Assembly (NCBI GenBank): GCA_934234215.1
Contig: CAKQHB010000033.1
Coordinates: 1 to 26,653 of the forward strand
Length of the DNA: 26,653 nt
Origin: an uncultured Cuneatibacter sp.
Lineage (GTDB): Bacteria; Bacillota; Clostridia; Lachnospirales; Lachnospiraceae
Reading direction: 5' to 3'
Made by a program: the position numbers and the translations under genes. The notes under the pieces are model-generated. The model was not told the origin of the DNA. It saw only the letters and a program-made list of their open reading frames with translations, and ran no database searches. Below are positions 14,992-24,682 of this stretch, in pieces. The stretch's first letter is position 1; every line of letters starts with the position of its first letter.

Positions 14992-17900
14992 TTAGTCGCC
15001 CGATACAAAGTCGAAGAGTGACAGCTGATTGCTCTCCGGCAGTCCTTTTAAGATACCAAGCTCTACCATCTTATCTACGACGGTTTTACTCAGTTTCGAA
15101 CGTGCCCGCAGATCATCCAGAGACAGGAACGGTCCCTGGGCAGCGGCCTCTTCCAGCGCAATCGCAGCCTTCTCACCCAAACCGGCAATAGAGTTAAAGG
15201 AAGGCATGATCTTGCCGTCAATGACCTGGAAACGGACGCCCTTTGCTTTGTAAACGTCGATCGGCCAGAATTCGTAGCCGCGGGCATACATTTCCTGTAC
15301 GATACGCATATCGCGGTACGTATCCTGCTCTGCCTTGCTCAGGGAATCCATACGGGAACGATAGTCGTCCATATGGCGTTCCAGTTTTGCCTTGCCGAGA
15401 CACATCAGCTCATAGGAAAAGCCGACGGCACGGATGGAGAAAAAGGCACAGTAATACGCCAGAGGATAAAAAATCTTACAGTAAGCGATACGCCATGCCA
15501 TCATAACGTATGCGGCAGCATGGGCTTTCGGGAACATGTATTTGATCTTCTTACAGGAGCCAATGTACCAGTCCGGAACATCATGGGCACGCATCTCGGC
15601 CTCCCATTCCGGCTTCAGACCCTTACCCTTTCGAACAGACTCCATGATGGTGAAGGACAATGCCGCATCCACGCCCATCTGGATCAGATACAGCATGATA
15701 TCGTCTCGCGTACAGATGGCGGTTTCGATGGTGGCTGTACCCTCTTTGATGAGGGTCTGGGCATTGCCCAACCATACGTCCGTACCATGTGCCAGACCGG
15801 CGATGCGGACAAGATCCGAAAACTTTGTGGGTTTCGCATCAATCAACATCTGCATAGCGAAGTCCGTACCAAACTCCGGAATACCCAGCGCACCGAGGCG
15901 GCAGCCGTAGATATCCTTCGGTTCTACCCCGAGGGCGGTAGTATTCATAAACAGGGACATGACTTCAGGACTGTCTAACGGGATTTCCTGCATGTTGATC
16001 TTCGTCAGGTCTCCCAGCATCTTGATCATCGTCGGATCATCGTGTCCGAGAATATCCAGCTTCAACAGGTTGTGGTCAATGGAGTGATAATCAAAATGCG
16101 TTGTGATGGTCTTGGTCGTCATATCGTTCGCCGGATGCTGTACCGGCGTGAAGGAGTAGATTTCCTCTCCATGGGGCATAACGATGATACCGCCGGGATG
16201 CTGTCCGGAGGAACGGCGGATGCCGACACAGCCCTGCACGATACGGTCAATCTCGCAATTGCGCTTGCTCTGCCCTCTCTCCTCATAATATTTCTTGACA
16301 TAGCCGAAAGCGGTCTTATCTGCCAGACCGGAGATCGTTCCGGCACGGAATGTGTGCCCCTTACCGAAGATGACTTCCGTGTAGGCATGGGCGTGGCTCT
16401 GGTATTCACCGGAGAAGTTCAGGTCAATATCTGGCTCCTTATCTCCCTTAAATCCAAGGAATGTCTCAAAGGGGATATCAAATCCGTCCTTCGTCAGCTT
16501 CTCTCCGCACACCGGACAGATCTTGTCTGGCATATCACAACCGGCACCGCCGGCAAATGCTTTCACATCATCGGAATAAAAGTCGTTGTAATGACACTTC
16601 TTGCAATAATAATGCGGACTCAGCGGATTGACTTCCGTGATACCGGACATGGTTGCAACAAAGGAAGAACCAACGGAACCACGGGAACCAACCAGATAGC
16701 CGTCCTCATTGGACTTCCATACAAGCTTTTGCGCGATGATATACATAACGGCGTATCCATTGGAAATAATGGAATGCAGTTCGCGCTCCAGACGGTCCTT
16801 TACGATCTCCGGGAGCGGATCGCCGTACATGGATTTTGCTTTTTCGTAGCACATGTTTCGCAGATCCACATCGGAATTTTCGATGACAGGCGGACATTTA
16901 TCCGGGCGGACCGGCGCAATCTTTTCGATACAGTCTGCAATGAGGTTCGTGTTTGTGATGACGACTTCCTCCGCTTTTTCCGGACCGAGATACTGAAATT
17001 CTGCCAGCATCTCTTCGGTGGTGCGCAGATACAGCGGTGCCTGATGATCCGCATCTTTAAATCCCATACCCGCCATGATGATCCGGCGATAGATCTCATC
17101 TTCCGGATTCATGAAATGGACGTCACAGGTGGCAACGACCGGTTTGTGGAACTGCTCTCCCAACTCGCAGATCCGGCGGTTCAAGTTCTGCAGATCTTCA
17201 ACCGTCTTCACATCACTCTCCGGATCATCCAGCATGAACTGGTTGTTGCCAAGAGGCTGAATCTCCAGATAATCATAAAAGTTTATCATGCGGGCAATCT
17301 CTGCCTCCGGTTCGCCCCGGAGCAGTCCCCGGAACAACTCTCCCGCTTCACAGGCGGAACCGATGAGGATGCCCTCCCGATTTTCCAAAATCAGACTTCT
17401 GGGGATTCGCGGACGGCGGGAAAAGTAATCCACATGGGACGCCGACACAAGACGATACAGATTGATGCGTCCCGTCTCGTTCTTTGCCAGCAGGATGATG
17501 TGATAGGTCGGCAGCTTCTTGATGGCGTCCGCGTCGAGATGGGAAATCTCTTCTACTTCATCCAGCGTATGAATATTCCGGTCTGCTAACATTTTTTGCA
17601 GCTTGAGATAGATCTGGGCAGTCGCCTCCGCATCTTCTACCGCGCGGTGATGATTTTCCAGACTGACGCCGAGCTCCTTTGCAACGGTGTCCAGCTTGTA
17701 ACGGGACAGCTTTGGCAGCAGCACGCGTGCCAGAGCGACGGTGTCCACATAGGTGCTTGTGGGAAGAGTCAGACCGAGGCGCTTTGCCTGATACTGGATA
17801 AAGCTCATATCAAAATCCGCATTGTGGGCGACAAAGACAGCTCCCTTCGCAAAGTCCAGAAACTTCGGCAGCATCTCTTCGATGTCCGGCGCATTGATCA

Positions 17901-19536
17901 CCATCTCATCGTTGATATTTGTGACCTTTTCGATGTGGAACGGGATCGGCTCGTGAGGATTGATCATCGTTGAGAAACGGTCTGTGACTTCGCCGCCTTC
18001 CACACGGACAGCGCCAATCTCAATGATCTTATTCTTCTCAGAGTTTAATCCGGTCGTCTCCAGATCGAATACGACAAAAGGCATGTCCAGAGACTGATTC
18101 TCCGAGTTTGTGACGATTCCCTTCATGTCATCTACAAGGTATCCCTCCACACCGAAAATCAGTTTCATGTTGGAGTCTTTTGGAATGGCATGTTCTGCAG
18201 CAGGAAACGCATACACAACGCCGTGGTCGGTGATTGCCAGTGCCTTGTGTCCCCACCCGGCAGCCTGCTTGACCAGATCGCTGGCTTCGGACACACCGTC
18301 CATCTCGCTCATTTTGGTATGACAGTGCAGCTCCACACGTTTGACCGGAGCGTTGTCCTCTCTCTTGACAGTAAAATCCTCGGTCTTTCGAATGCCGACG
18401 ACGGAGGAAATACCAAGCTCCCGGTCGTATCGGTCAATGACGGTCATACCTTTCAGCAGGATAAAGGTGCCGGGCTTTAAGTTGCCGGTAAATTCCTTGA
18501 CAAATTCATTTGCAAGAAAGATTTTGCACATGATCGTATCGGTGTAGTCGGTGACGGAGAAGGTGATGATGGATTTCTCGCCATTTCGCAGTTCTCTGGT
18601 TTCAACCGACAGCACTTTGCCGCAGATAACTACTTCACCCATTTCTTCCTGAATCTCAGAAATTGGGATGGACTCTTCGGTAAAGTCACGACCATAGATG
18701 ACGGACGGATTGGAGCTGCGGATATAGCCTTTCTGGAAATTACCGCCGTCGTAGCTGCCGCCAGAACGCTTTCGGAAGCCGCCTTTCCTTCCATCAAAGG
18801 ATTTCTTGGACTCAGGACCGGAATCCGATTTCTTTTCGGCTGACTTTGCGGCGGGCTGCTTTTCAGCATTTTTTGTCTGGCTGGCAGAGGTACTTGCAGC
18901 GGAAGGAACTGCACGGGCAGCAGTTGTGTCTGCACCCTCTTCCCACGGAAGCGGTTCCGCAGAGGCGGTGAGATATTCCGGATTTTCTTCGGCGCGTCGG
19001 TGCGTCTCCGGTTCTTTGCGCTCTTTCTCTACCGGCTTCCGGTAGTTCATCGCGAGTTCCACATGAAAACCACAGCGTTCTCCGAGAATTTTGGAGACAC
19101 GATCAATGATCTCCGCTTCGCGGCTTCTGGCAACGGGTCCGTCTTCCAATGTCAGCGTCAGATGGGTGTCATCCGGCTGATCCCAGTCCGCGGTTCTTAA
19201 CAGGTTATAATCCAGCACGCTAAAAGCTCGCAGGTCCAACAGGATACTGTCACGATAAACCTGCAGGAGATTTTCCAGCGTATACTGTTCGGAAAGCTGA
19301 AATTTTTCAATGATTCGAACCTGGATCTTTTTTTCCTGAAAGATATGTTTTTCAATCAGCGTTTCCAGTCGGAAAATCTCTTTTTTCGGTATCAGACGGT
19401 CACAGATCAGATAGATGTGTACCGAGCGGCGATTCTTCGTCAGATTGATAAATTGTACCTGTACATGGGACAACAGCTGTTTCCAATCTTCTGTATATGG
19501 AATTCCGGGAAATACCTCCAGAAACGCTTTTTGCAT
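14992..19536 (-). CDS. polC: DNA polymerase III PolC-type, with proofreading exonuclease
   Basis: Main replicative DNA polymerase of low-GC Gram-positives, 1514 residues (usual about 1430-1460). Domain order: N-terminal domain; a low-complexity linker of about 100 residues (roughly 165-270) rich in A/S/K then G/R; the OB fold; PHP domain with ELHCHTKMSEMDG near 403, interrupted by the DEDD exonuclease (FDLETTGLN near 490, VAHNADFDMSF, HHRAVEDAEAT). The polymerase core follows with GSRGSVGSSF near 952, a four-cysteine zinc site (CKKC ... CPVC, near 980-1010) and PDIDLNFS near 1037. The start has AAGGAG nine bases upstream. It follows ispG by 16 bases and is the last gene of the pyrH operon. 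The linker accounts for the extra length. Confidence 0.98.
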   Translation of the reverse strand: MQKAFLEVFPGIPYTEDWKQLLSHVQVQFINLTKNRRSVHIYLICDRLIPKKEIFRLETLIEKHIFQEKKIQVRIIEKFQLSEQYTLENLLQVYRDSILLDLRAFSVLDYNLLRTADWDQPDDTHLTLTLEDGPVARSREAEIIDRVSKILGERCGFHVELAMNYRKPVEKERKEPETHRRAEENPEYLTASAEPLPWEEGADTTAARAVPSAASTSASQTKNAEKQPAAKSAEKKSDSGPESKKSFDGRKGGFRKRSGGSYDGGNFQKGYIRSSNPSVIYGRDFTEESIPISEIQEEMGEVVICGKVLSVETRELRNGEKSIITFSVTDYTDTIMCKIFLANEFVKEFTGNLKPGTFILLKGMTVIDRYDRELGISSVVGIRKTEDFTVKREDNAPVKRVELHCHTKMSEMDGVSEASDLVKQAAGWGHKALAITDHGVVYAFPAAEHAIPKDSNMKLIFGVEGYLVDDMKGIVTNSENQSLDMPFVVFDLETTGLNSEKNKIIEIGAVRVEGGEVTDRFSTMINPHEPIPFHIEKVTNINDEMVINAPDIEEMLPKFLDFAKGAVFVAHNADFDMSFIQYQAKRLGLTLPTSTYVDTVALARVLLPKLSRYKLDTVAKELGVSLENHHRAVEDAEATAQIYLKLQKMLADRNIHTLDEVEEISHLDADAIKKLPTYHIILLAKNETGRINLYRLVSASHVDYFSRRPRIPRSLILENREGILIGSACEAGELFRGLLRGEPEAEIARMINFYDYLEIQPLGNNQFMLDDPESDVKTVEDLQNLNRRICELGEQFHKPVVATCDVHFMNPEDEIYRRIIMAGMGFKDADHQAPLYLRTTEEMLAEFQYLGPEKAEEVVITNTNLIADCIEKIAPVRPDKCPPVIENSDVDLRNMCYEKAKSMYGDPLPEIVKDRLERELHSIISNGYAVMYIIAQKLVWKSNEDGYLVGSRGSVGSSFVATMSGITEVNPLSPHYYCKKCHYNDFYSDDVKAFAGGAGCDMPDKICPVCGEKLTKDGFDIPFETFLGFKGDKEPDIDLNFSGEYQSHAHAYTEVIFGKGHTFRAGTISGLADKTAFGYVKKYYEERGQSKRNCEIDRIVQGCVGIRRSSGQHPGGIIVMPHGEEIYSFTPVQHPANDMTTKTITTHFDYHSIDHNLLKLDILGHDDPTMIKMLGDLTKINMQEIPLDSPEVMSLFMNTTALGVEPKDIYGCRLGALGIPEFGTDFAMQMLIDAKPTKFSDLVRIAGLAHGTDVWLGNAQTLIKEGTATIETAICTRDDIMLYLIQMGVDAALSFTIMESVRKGKGLKPEWEAEMRAHDVPDWYIGSCKKIKYMFPKAHAAAYVMMAWRIAYCKIFYPLAYYCAFFSIRAVGFSYELMCLGKAKLERHMDDYRSRMDSLSKAEQDTYRDMRIVQEMYARGYEFWPIDVYKAKGVRFQVIDGKIMPSFNSIAGLGEKAAIALEEAAAQGPFLSLDDLRARSKLSKTVVDKMVELGILKGLPESNQLSLFDFVSGD

Positions 19537-19552
19537 ATGTCTTCACTCCTTT

Positions 19553-20611
19553 TTAGCCTCTCGGCCAGTTCACAAGTTCTTCCCGCAGAGCGGACAGCAA
19601 TTCTGCTTCTGGAACTTTGCGAATGATTTCACCTTTTTTCATAAGAAGTCCCTCGCCAACGCCGCCGGCGATGCCAAGATCTGCTTCTCTTCCCTCTCCG
19701 GGACCGTTGACAACACAGCCCATAACAGCAACTTTCAAATTCAAATCCGGAAATTCTGTCACCATAGTCTCCACCTGATTTGCCAGAGAGATCAGATCAA
19801 TGCGGGTACGACCGCAGGTCGGGCAGGATACAACCTCGATACCGCCCTGACGCAGTCCGAGCGTCCGCAGGATCTGTTTCGCGGACTTGATCTCCTCTAC
19901 CGGATCGCCGGTGAGGGAAACACGGATCGTGTCACCGATGCCCTGATGCAAGATCAGACCAAGACCAATGGCGGACTTGATGTTGCCGGAAAACAGTGTT
20001 CCTGCCTCTGTGATGCCCACATGCAGCGGATAATTGGTCTGGGCAGAAATCAACTCATGAGCGCGGACGCACATCAGCACATTCGAAGACTTGATGCTGA
20101 TAACAAGCTGATCGTAGCCCATATCTTCGATGATACGAACCTTGTCCAGCGCACTTTCCACAAGACCTTCCGCAGTCACACCACCGTACTTTTCAATGAG
20201 CGGCTTTTCGAGAGAACCGCTGTTGACGCCGACACGGATCGGCACATGACAGCGCTCCGCCATCCGGACAACTTCCAAAATCCGCTCTTTGGAACCGATG
20301 TTGCCGGGATTGATCCGGATCTTATCGGCACCGTTTTCCATGGCTGCTAATGCCATACGATAGTCGAAATGGATGTCCGCCACAAGCGGAATCGAGATCT
20401 GTTTTTTGATCTCTCCGATCGCTTTGGCAGCCTCCGCGTCCGGAACAGTGCAGCGGATGATCTCACATCCGGCAGCTTCGAGACGATGGATCTGGTCTAC
20501 GGTTGCTGCAATATCCTGTGTTCTGGTGTTTGTCATCGACTGAATCAGGATCGGATTGCCGCCGCCGATGACGCGGTTGCCAATATGAATTACTTTTGTA
20601 TTTTTTGCCAT
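19553..20611 (-). CDS. ispG: 4-hydroxy-3-methylbut-2-en-1-yl diphosphate synthase
   Basis: Iron-sulfur enzyme of the MEP pathway (also called GcpE). It converts 2-C-methylerythritol 2,4-cyclodiphosphate to HMBPP with reduced flavodoxin or ferredoxin. The 352 residues form the short two-domain bacterial type. The three cluster cysteines are seen in SCPTCGR (near 262 and 265) and in VMGCVVNGPGE. The N-terminal TIM-barrel part contains NPILIQSMTNTRT and RINPGNIG. The ATG is preceded by AGGGG about nine bases away. It lies 28 bases after rseP and 16 before polC. Together with dxr four kilobases upstream it supplies isoprenoid precursors, which UppS in the same operon uses. Confidence 0.97.
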   Translation of the reverse strand: MAKNTKVIHIGNRVIGGGNPILIQSMTNTRTQDIAATVDQIHRLEAAGCEIIRCTVPDAEAAKAIGEIKKQISIPLVADIHFDYRMALAAMENGADKIRINPGNIGSKERILEVVRMAERCHVPIRVGVNSGSLEKPLIEKYGGVTAEGLVESALDKVRIIEDMGYDQLVISIKSSNVLMCVRAHELISAQTNYPLHVGITEAGTLFSGNIKSAIGLGLILHQGIGDTIRVSLTGDPVEEIKSAKQILRTLGLRQGGIEVVSCPTCGRTRIDLISLANQVETMVTEFPDLNLKVAVMGCVVNGPGEGREADLGIAGGVGEGLLMKKGEIIRKVPEAELLSALREELVNWPRG

Positions 20612-20639
20612 GACTTATTCCCCTCTTCTCAGAAGATTC

Positions 20640-21767
20640 TCAGAAAAATAATTTTCGGATATCATTAAATACTACAAATACCATCAGGATCATCAAAAGG
20701 ACAAAGCCGATGATGTGCACAATTCCCTCTTTTTCTCTGGACACTGGTTTGCCGCGCACTGCCTCGATGAGCAGGAAGAACAGGCGACCGCCATCTAGCG
20801 CCGGAATCGGCAAAAGATTCATGACACCGAGGTTGGCACTGATCAGGATCATCAGGTTCAGAATGTTCAGGAAGACATAGAGCGCTCCATCGCTTTTTGC
20901 GGATTCTACGGTCTCTGTCATCACATTGGTGATGCCAACTGGACCGGACAGATCGTTGACAGAGGCTTTTCCGGTGAAGAGCATCTGCAGACTCTTCAGC
21001 GTCAGCTCCAGATTATAGCGAGTCTCGGACAGGCTGTAACGGACAACCTGCACCGGGGAAAGCTTCTGGCGGTAGGAGGTGGAGCCCTGAATGCCGATGT
21101 AGTATCTGCCTGCGTCTTCGTCGTACTGGAAGTGCAGCTCCGTCTCATACTGTGCGCCGTCCCGTTCATAGACGACCTGCATCGTTTCGGTCGGGTCTGC
21201 AAGCTGCAGATACAGCAGTACATCCCGGTAAAAGACCATCTTTTCGCCGTTGATGGAGAGAATCTCATCGCCGGCAGCAAGACCAGCCTCCTGTGCCGGA
21301 TAACCGTCGATCACACCGAGAATCTCCGGCGTGTCGGCACCAATCGTCCCCATAATGACAAGGGAACATAAAAAAGCCAACAGAAAGTTAAACAGTGGCC
21401 CGGCTGCGATGACGGAGATTCTCGCCCAGACAGATTTATCTGCAAAAGAGCGTTCCGGATCAAGAGCAACGGCATCTTCCGGGTCCGGCTCCGGTGCAGC
21501 ATCGGGAATGCCGCCGTCCTCTCCCTGCATCATACAGGAGCCGCCAAAGGGAATCCATTTTAAGGAATAGCGGGTCTCTCCTTTTTTAAAGCTGAACAGT
21601 CTGGGACCCATACCGACGGAAAATTCAATGACGCAGATTCCATTTTTCTTTGCGAGAAGAAAATGTCCCAATTCATGAAAGAAAATGATGAATCCCAGTG
21701 CAAAAATACTGATGGCATAGTTGAAAATCGTGCCGAATGCGGATGCGGTTACAAAAGAGACGGTCAT
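20640..21767 (-). CDS. rseP: Site-2 type intramembrane zinc metalloprotease (RseP/RasP, M50)
   Basis: Membrane protease that cleaves trimmed anti-sigma factors and other membrane peptides inside the bilayer. The 375 residues include the zinc motif HELGH at 31-35 within the first membrane helix, a PDZ domain in the middle (about 160-240, with AGDEILSINGEKM), and the third zinc ligand in NLLPIPALDGGR near 324, followed by a final membrane helix. An acidic, proline-rich loop (DAAPEPDPEDAVALDPE) lies between the first helix and the next. The ATG overlaps the dxr stop (ATGA), so translation is probably coupled. In B. subtilis the equivalent RasP acts in sigma-W activation; no substrate gene is visible here. 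Confidence 0.95.
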   Translation of the reverse strand: MTVSFVTASAFGTIFNYAISIFALGFIIFFHELGHFLLAKKNGICVIEFSVGMGPRLFSFKKGETRYSLKWIPFGGSCMMQGEDGGIPDAAPEPDPEDAVALDPERSFADKSVWARISVIAAGPLFNFLLAFLCSLVIMGTIGADTPEILGVIDGYPAQEAGLAAGDEILSINGEKMVFYRDVLLYLQLADPTETMQVVYERDGAQYETELHFQYDEDAGRYYIGIQGSTSYRQKLSPVQVVRYSLSETRYNLELTLKSLQMLFTGKASVNDLSGPVGITNVMTETVESAKSDGALYVFLNILNLMILISANLGVMNLLPIPALDGGRLFFLLIEAVRGKPVSREKEGIVHIIGFVLLMILMVFVVFNDIRKLFF

Positions 21768-22909
21768 GCGTGATACTCCTTAAATTCTGCGTAAACCTGC
21801 TGCTCTGTGGCAAGGATCTGATCCAGATTCGGATGATCGATAAACGGAATCCGCTCCATCGCGGTTCCGATGATCTCCGGAATCTCCAGATAAGAAATCT
21901 TGCGATCCAGAAAAGCAGCAACGGCGTATTCATTTGCAGCGTTGAAAATGGTGGGTGCATTTCCACCCTTCTTTCCGGCAGCATAAGCCAGAGCAAGGCC
22001 GGGGAAGCTTTCAAAATCCGGTGCTTCAAACAGGATCTGACCGATGGCAGCGAGATCCAGACGATCTCCCGGCAGTGGTCTGCGCTCCGGATAGTAAAGA
22101 GCATACTGGATCGGCAGATGCATATCCGGAGTACCCAGCTGTGCCATGATCGCTCCGTCTGCAAACTGTACCATCGAGTGAATCAGGCTCTTAGGCTGAA
22201 CAACAACCTGAATGTCGTCAAAATCGACATCAAACAGCCATCTGGCTTCCATGACTTCCAGCCCTTTATTGACCATTGTGGAGGAGTCGATCGTCACTTT
22301 CTTGCCCATCGACCAGTTGGGATGCTTCAGAGCATCTTCAACCTGGATGGATTTCATCTGTTCTTTTTTCCAGCCGCGGAACGGACCGCCGGATGCAGTC
22401 AGCAGAATCTTGTCGATGCCGCGCTTTGGCTCGCCGTTTAAGCACTGAAAGATCGCGCTGTGTTCACTGTCTACCGGCAGAATGCGCACACCGTATTCCT
22501 TTGCCAGCGGCATGATCAGGTGACCCGCAGTCACAAGTGTCTCCTTGTTGGCGAGCGCCAGATCTTTTCCGGCGCGGATCGCAGCCATCGCGGGACGAAT
22601 GCCCATCATGCCAACGACTGCCATGACAGCAATCTCAGCTTCCGGGATCGTGGCAACCTCCAGCAGTCCGTCCATACCGCATACAACACGGATGTCGGTG
22701 TCTGCCAATGCGGTTTTCAGTGCTTTTGCGCCCTCTTCTGTCCTGCAGGATACCAGCGCAGGGTGGAATTCTCTCGCCTGTGCTTCCAATAAAGTAATGT
22801 TGTTTCCGGCCGCCAGTGCAGCGACACGGATATCTCCGTTATTTCGAACGACATCCAGGGTCTGGGTACCGATGGAGCCAGTGGAGCCAAGTACTGTTAT
22901 AGTTTTCAT
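21764..22909 (-). CDS. dxr: 1-deoxy-D-xylulose 5-phosphate reductoisomerase
   Basis: First committed enzyme of the MEP pathway: it rearranges and reduces DXP to MEP with NADPH and a divalent metal. The 381 residues show the nucleotide-binding GSTGSIGTQTLDVV at the N-terminus, the substrate and metal site LPVDSEHSAIFQCL, the flexible lid region PNWSMGKKVTIDSS, and NKGLEVMEA. AGGAGG lies five bases before the ATG. It follows cdsA by 29 bases and overlaps rseP by four. This is the target of fosmidomycin in organisms where it has been studied. Confidence 0.98.
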   Translation of the reverse strand: MKTITVLGSTGSIGTQTLDVVRNNGDIRVAALAAGNNITLLEAQAREFHPALVSCRTEEGAKALKTALADTDIRVVCGMDGLLEVATIPEAEIAVMAVVGMMGIRPAMAAIRAGKDLALANKETLVTAGHLIMPLAKEYGVRILPVDSEHSAIFQCLNGEPKRGIDKILLTASGGPFRGWKKEQMKSIQVEDALKHPNWSMGKKVTIDSSTMVNKGLEVMEARWLFDVDFDDIQVVVQPKSLIHSMVQFADGAIMAQLGTPDMHLPIQYALYYPERRPLPGDRLDLAAIGQILFEAPDFESFPGLALAYAAGKKGGNAPTIFNAANEYAVAAFLDRKISYLEIPEIIGTAMERIPFIDHPNLDQILATEQQVYAEFKEYHA

Positions 22910-22938
22910 TTGAACCTCCTTCCGGAATCAGTCGCCCA

Positions 22939-23760
22939 TTAGCCTGCAAGCTGGAGCAGCTGAACCAGATAGTAAATAATCGGTGCGGTAAACAAAATGC
23001 TGTCAAAACGATCCATGATGCCGCCGTGTCCAGGAATCAGGGTTCCGTAATCTTTGATGCCTTTGTTTCTCTTGATCGCAGAGGCAGCAAGATCGCCAAT
23101 CATGGAGATCGCACCGCCGATTCCACAGATCAGAGCACAGGAAACCGCCGGGCTGATCAGCTCAAACTCGGTCAGGTTTGCGGAGAAGACAGAACCATAG
23201 ATCAAACCGAGAAGCGCTGCGCCGACAACGCCTCCGATTGCGCCCTCAACGGATTTTTTCGGGCTGAGTACCGGTGCCATCTTGTGCTTTCCAAGGAGAC
23301 GGCCAACTGCATAAGCGCAGGTGTCGCAGCCCCATGCGGACAGGAAAATCAACCATACAAGGAACTTTCCGTCCGTGCCCTGCCGCAGCAGATAGATGTG
23401 AGACAGCAGAACCGGAGCATACACGATAGCGGTAAAAGCAGGGAGAACCTGCTCTGCTTCGTACTTCGGATAGGTGAATACATAGACGCACATCAGTGCC
23501 AAAAGTCCCAACAGCAGAATGCCCATGAGCCAGGTATCGGTAGGCAGATTCAGCATCAGCAGAAAATAATAAAGAATCGTTGTGGCGTAGCCTACAACCG
23601 CAAGCGGTGTCTTTTCCAGCTTGAATGCGCGGTACAGTTCGAACAGACCAATCAGGGAAATGACTTCCACAAATGCGGCCAGCCACAAGCCGCCCGGAAT
23701 AATGAACGCCAGCATGATTGCAATCAGTGCGATACCGCTCAATAATCTCGTAATAAACAT
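22939..23760 (-). CDS. cdsA: Phosphatidate cytidylyltransferase
   Basis: Integral membrane enzyme that makes CDP-diacylglycerol from phosphatidate and CTP, the precursor of bacterial phospholipids. About eight hydrophobic segments are visible. The C-terminal CdsA signature runs through GDLAASAIKRNKGIKDYG and LIPGHGGIMDRFDS, preceded by SPKKSVEGAIGG. I chose the ATG at 23758-23760 (MFITRLLSG, 273 residues) because GGGAGG lies four bases before it. An ATG four codons upstream (23772) contains that ribosome site and has none of its own. It lies between uppS (34 bases) and dxr (29 bases). Confidence 0.96.
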   Translation of the reverse strand: MFITRLLSGIALIAIMLAFIIPGGLWLAAFVEVISLIGLFELYRAFKLEKTPLAVVGYATTILYYFLLMLNLPTDTWLMGILLLGLLALMCVYVFTYPKYEAEQVLPAFTAIVYAPVLLSHIYLLRQGTDGKFLVWLIFLSAWGCDTCAYAVGRLLGKHKMAPVLSPKKSVEGAIGGVVGAALLGLIYGSVFSANLTEFELISPAVSCALICGIGGAISMIGDLAASAIKRNKGIKDYGTLIPGHGGIMDRFDSILFTAPIIYYLVQLLQLAG

Positions 23761-23794
23761 AATACCTCCCATTTTGCGGATGAGCCCGCGTCAG

Positions 23795-24514
23795 TCACTT
23801 CTTTACGCCGCCGAATCTGCGGTCTCTCTTGTTATATGCGGCGATTGCACGTTCCAATTCTTCTTTTGAAAAATCAGGCCACAGAACATCGGTCACATAA
23901 ATCTCCGTGTATGCGCACTGCCAGATCAGATAGTTGGACAGACGCAGCTCTCCGCTTGTACGAATCAAAAGATCCGGGTCCGGAAAATCTGCAGTGTCCA
24001 GATAAGAGGTGACCGTCTGTTCGGTGACATCTTCCGGTGCAAGAACACCGTTCTTGGCATCCGCCATCATGTGGCGAACTGCCCGGGTGATCTCATCTCT
24101 GCCGCCGTAATTGATCGCAATAACAAAGGTCATACCGGTGTTATCCTTTGTGGAAGCTTCCATCTCGTCAATACCAGCAATAATATCCGGTGCGAAACGG
24201 CTCTTCTCTCCAATCATGCGGATGCGGACATTTCCTCTCTGCGCGATCTTGATGATGCGCTTCATATAGTAGCGGAACAGATTCATCAGTGCGCCGACCT
24301 CTTCCGTAGATCGCTTCCAGTTCTCTGTGGAAAAACCGTATACGGTGAGGTAACGGATTCCCATATCCGATGCGACTTCGACCATGCGCTCCAGCGTCTT
24401 ACAGCCTTCGGCATGTCCCATGGAACGGGGCAGTCCCCGTCTCGTAGCCCAGCGGCCGTTTCCGTCCAGAATGATGGCAACATGTTCCGGAACGCGAAGT
24501 TCAGTTTCTTCCAT
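23795..24514 (-). CDS. uppS: Isoprenyl transferase (undecaprenyl diphosphate synthase)
   Basis: Cis-prenyltransferase that adds isopentenyl units to farnesyl diphosphate to give undecaprenyl diphosphate, the lipid carrier for peptidoglycan. The 239 residues are typical. The catalytic aspartate D17 sits in ILDGNGRWA, followed by GHAEGCKTLERMV, YGFSTENWKRS and, near the C-terminus, DLLIRTSGELRLSNYLIWQ and the substrate-binding arginine region. GGAGGAG lies seven bases before the ATG. It is separated from frr by 168 bases that hold several inverted repeats, the largest gap inside the operon. Confidence 0.97.
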   Translation of the reverse strand: MEETELRVPEHVAIILDGNGRWATRRGLPRSMGHAEGCKTLERMVEVASDMGIRYLTVYGFSTENWKRSTEEVGALMNLFRYYMKRIIKIAQRGNVRIRMIGEKSRFAPDIIAGIDEMEASTKDNTGMTFVIAINYGGRDEITRAVRHMMADAKNGVLAPEDVTEQTVTSYLDTADFPDPDLLIRTSGELRLSNYLIWQCAYTEIYVTDVLWPDFSKEELERAIAAYNKRDRRFGGVKK

Positions 24515-24537
24515 ATTTTTTCTCCTCCAATCGCCGG

Positions 24538-24680
24538 AATCCGACTAAACGAACAGCCGGATTACACAATTTGTATCAGGCGCTGTAACCGGCAAGAGGG
24601 AAAGGGCAGACAATACGCTCCCTTTCCCCCTGTGTTACAGAATTTGCAAAATCAGATCCAATCGGAATTCTCGACTCCGA
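24538..24680. other. Structured intercistronic region between frr and uppS
   Basis: Three inverted-repeat groups: AATCCG/CGGATT (24538-24543 with 24558-24563); a compound stem with CTGTAAC/GTTACAG outside (24583-24589 with 24634-24640) and GGGAAAGGG/CCCTTTCCC inside (24598-24606 with 24620-24628); and TCGGA/TCCGA (24662-24666 with 24676-24680) near the frr stop. No U-run follows the GC-rich stem on the coding strand, so it is not an ordinary terminator, and I see no clear promoter. It may be a processing or stability element. No known RNA family comes to mind. Confidence 0.6.
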
Positions 24681-24682
24681 AA

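Noticed and set aside
16042..17589. A 515-codon open frame antisense to polC
   Set aside because: It lies wholly within the intact polC gene in the opposite direction, with no ribosome site or recognisable domain.
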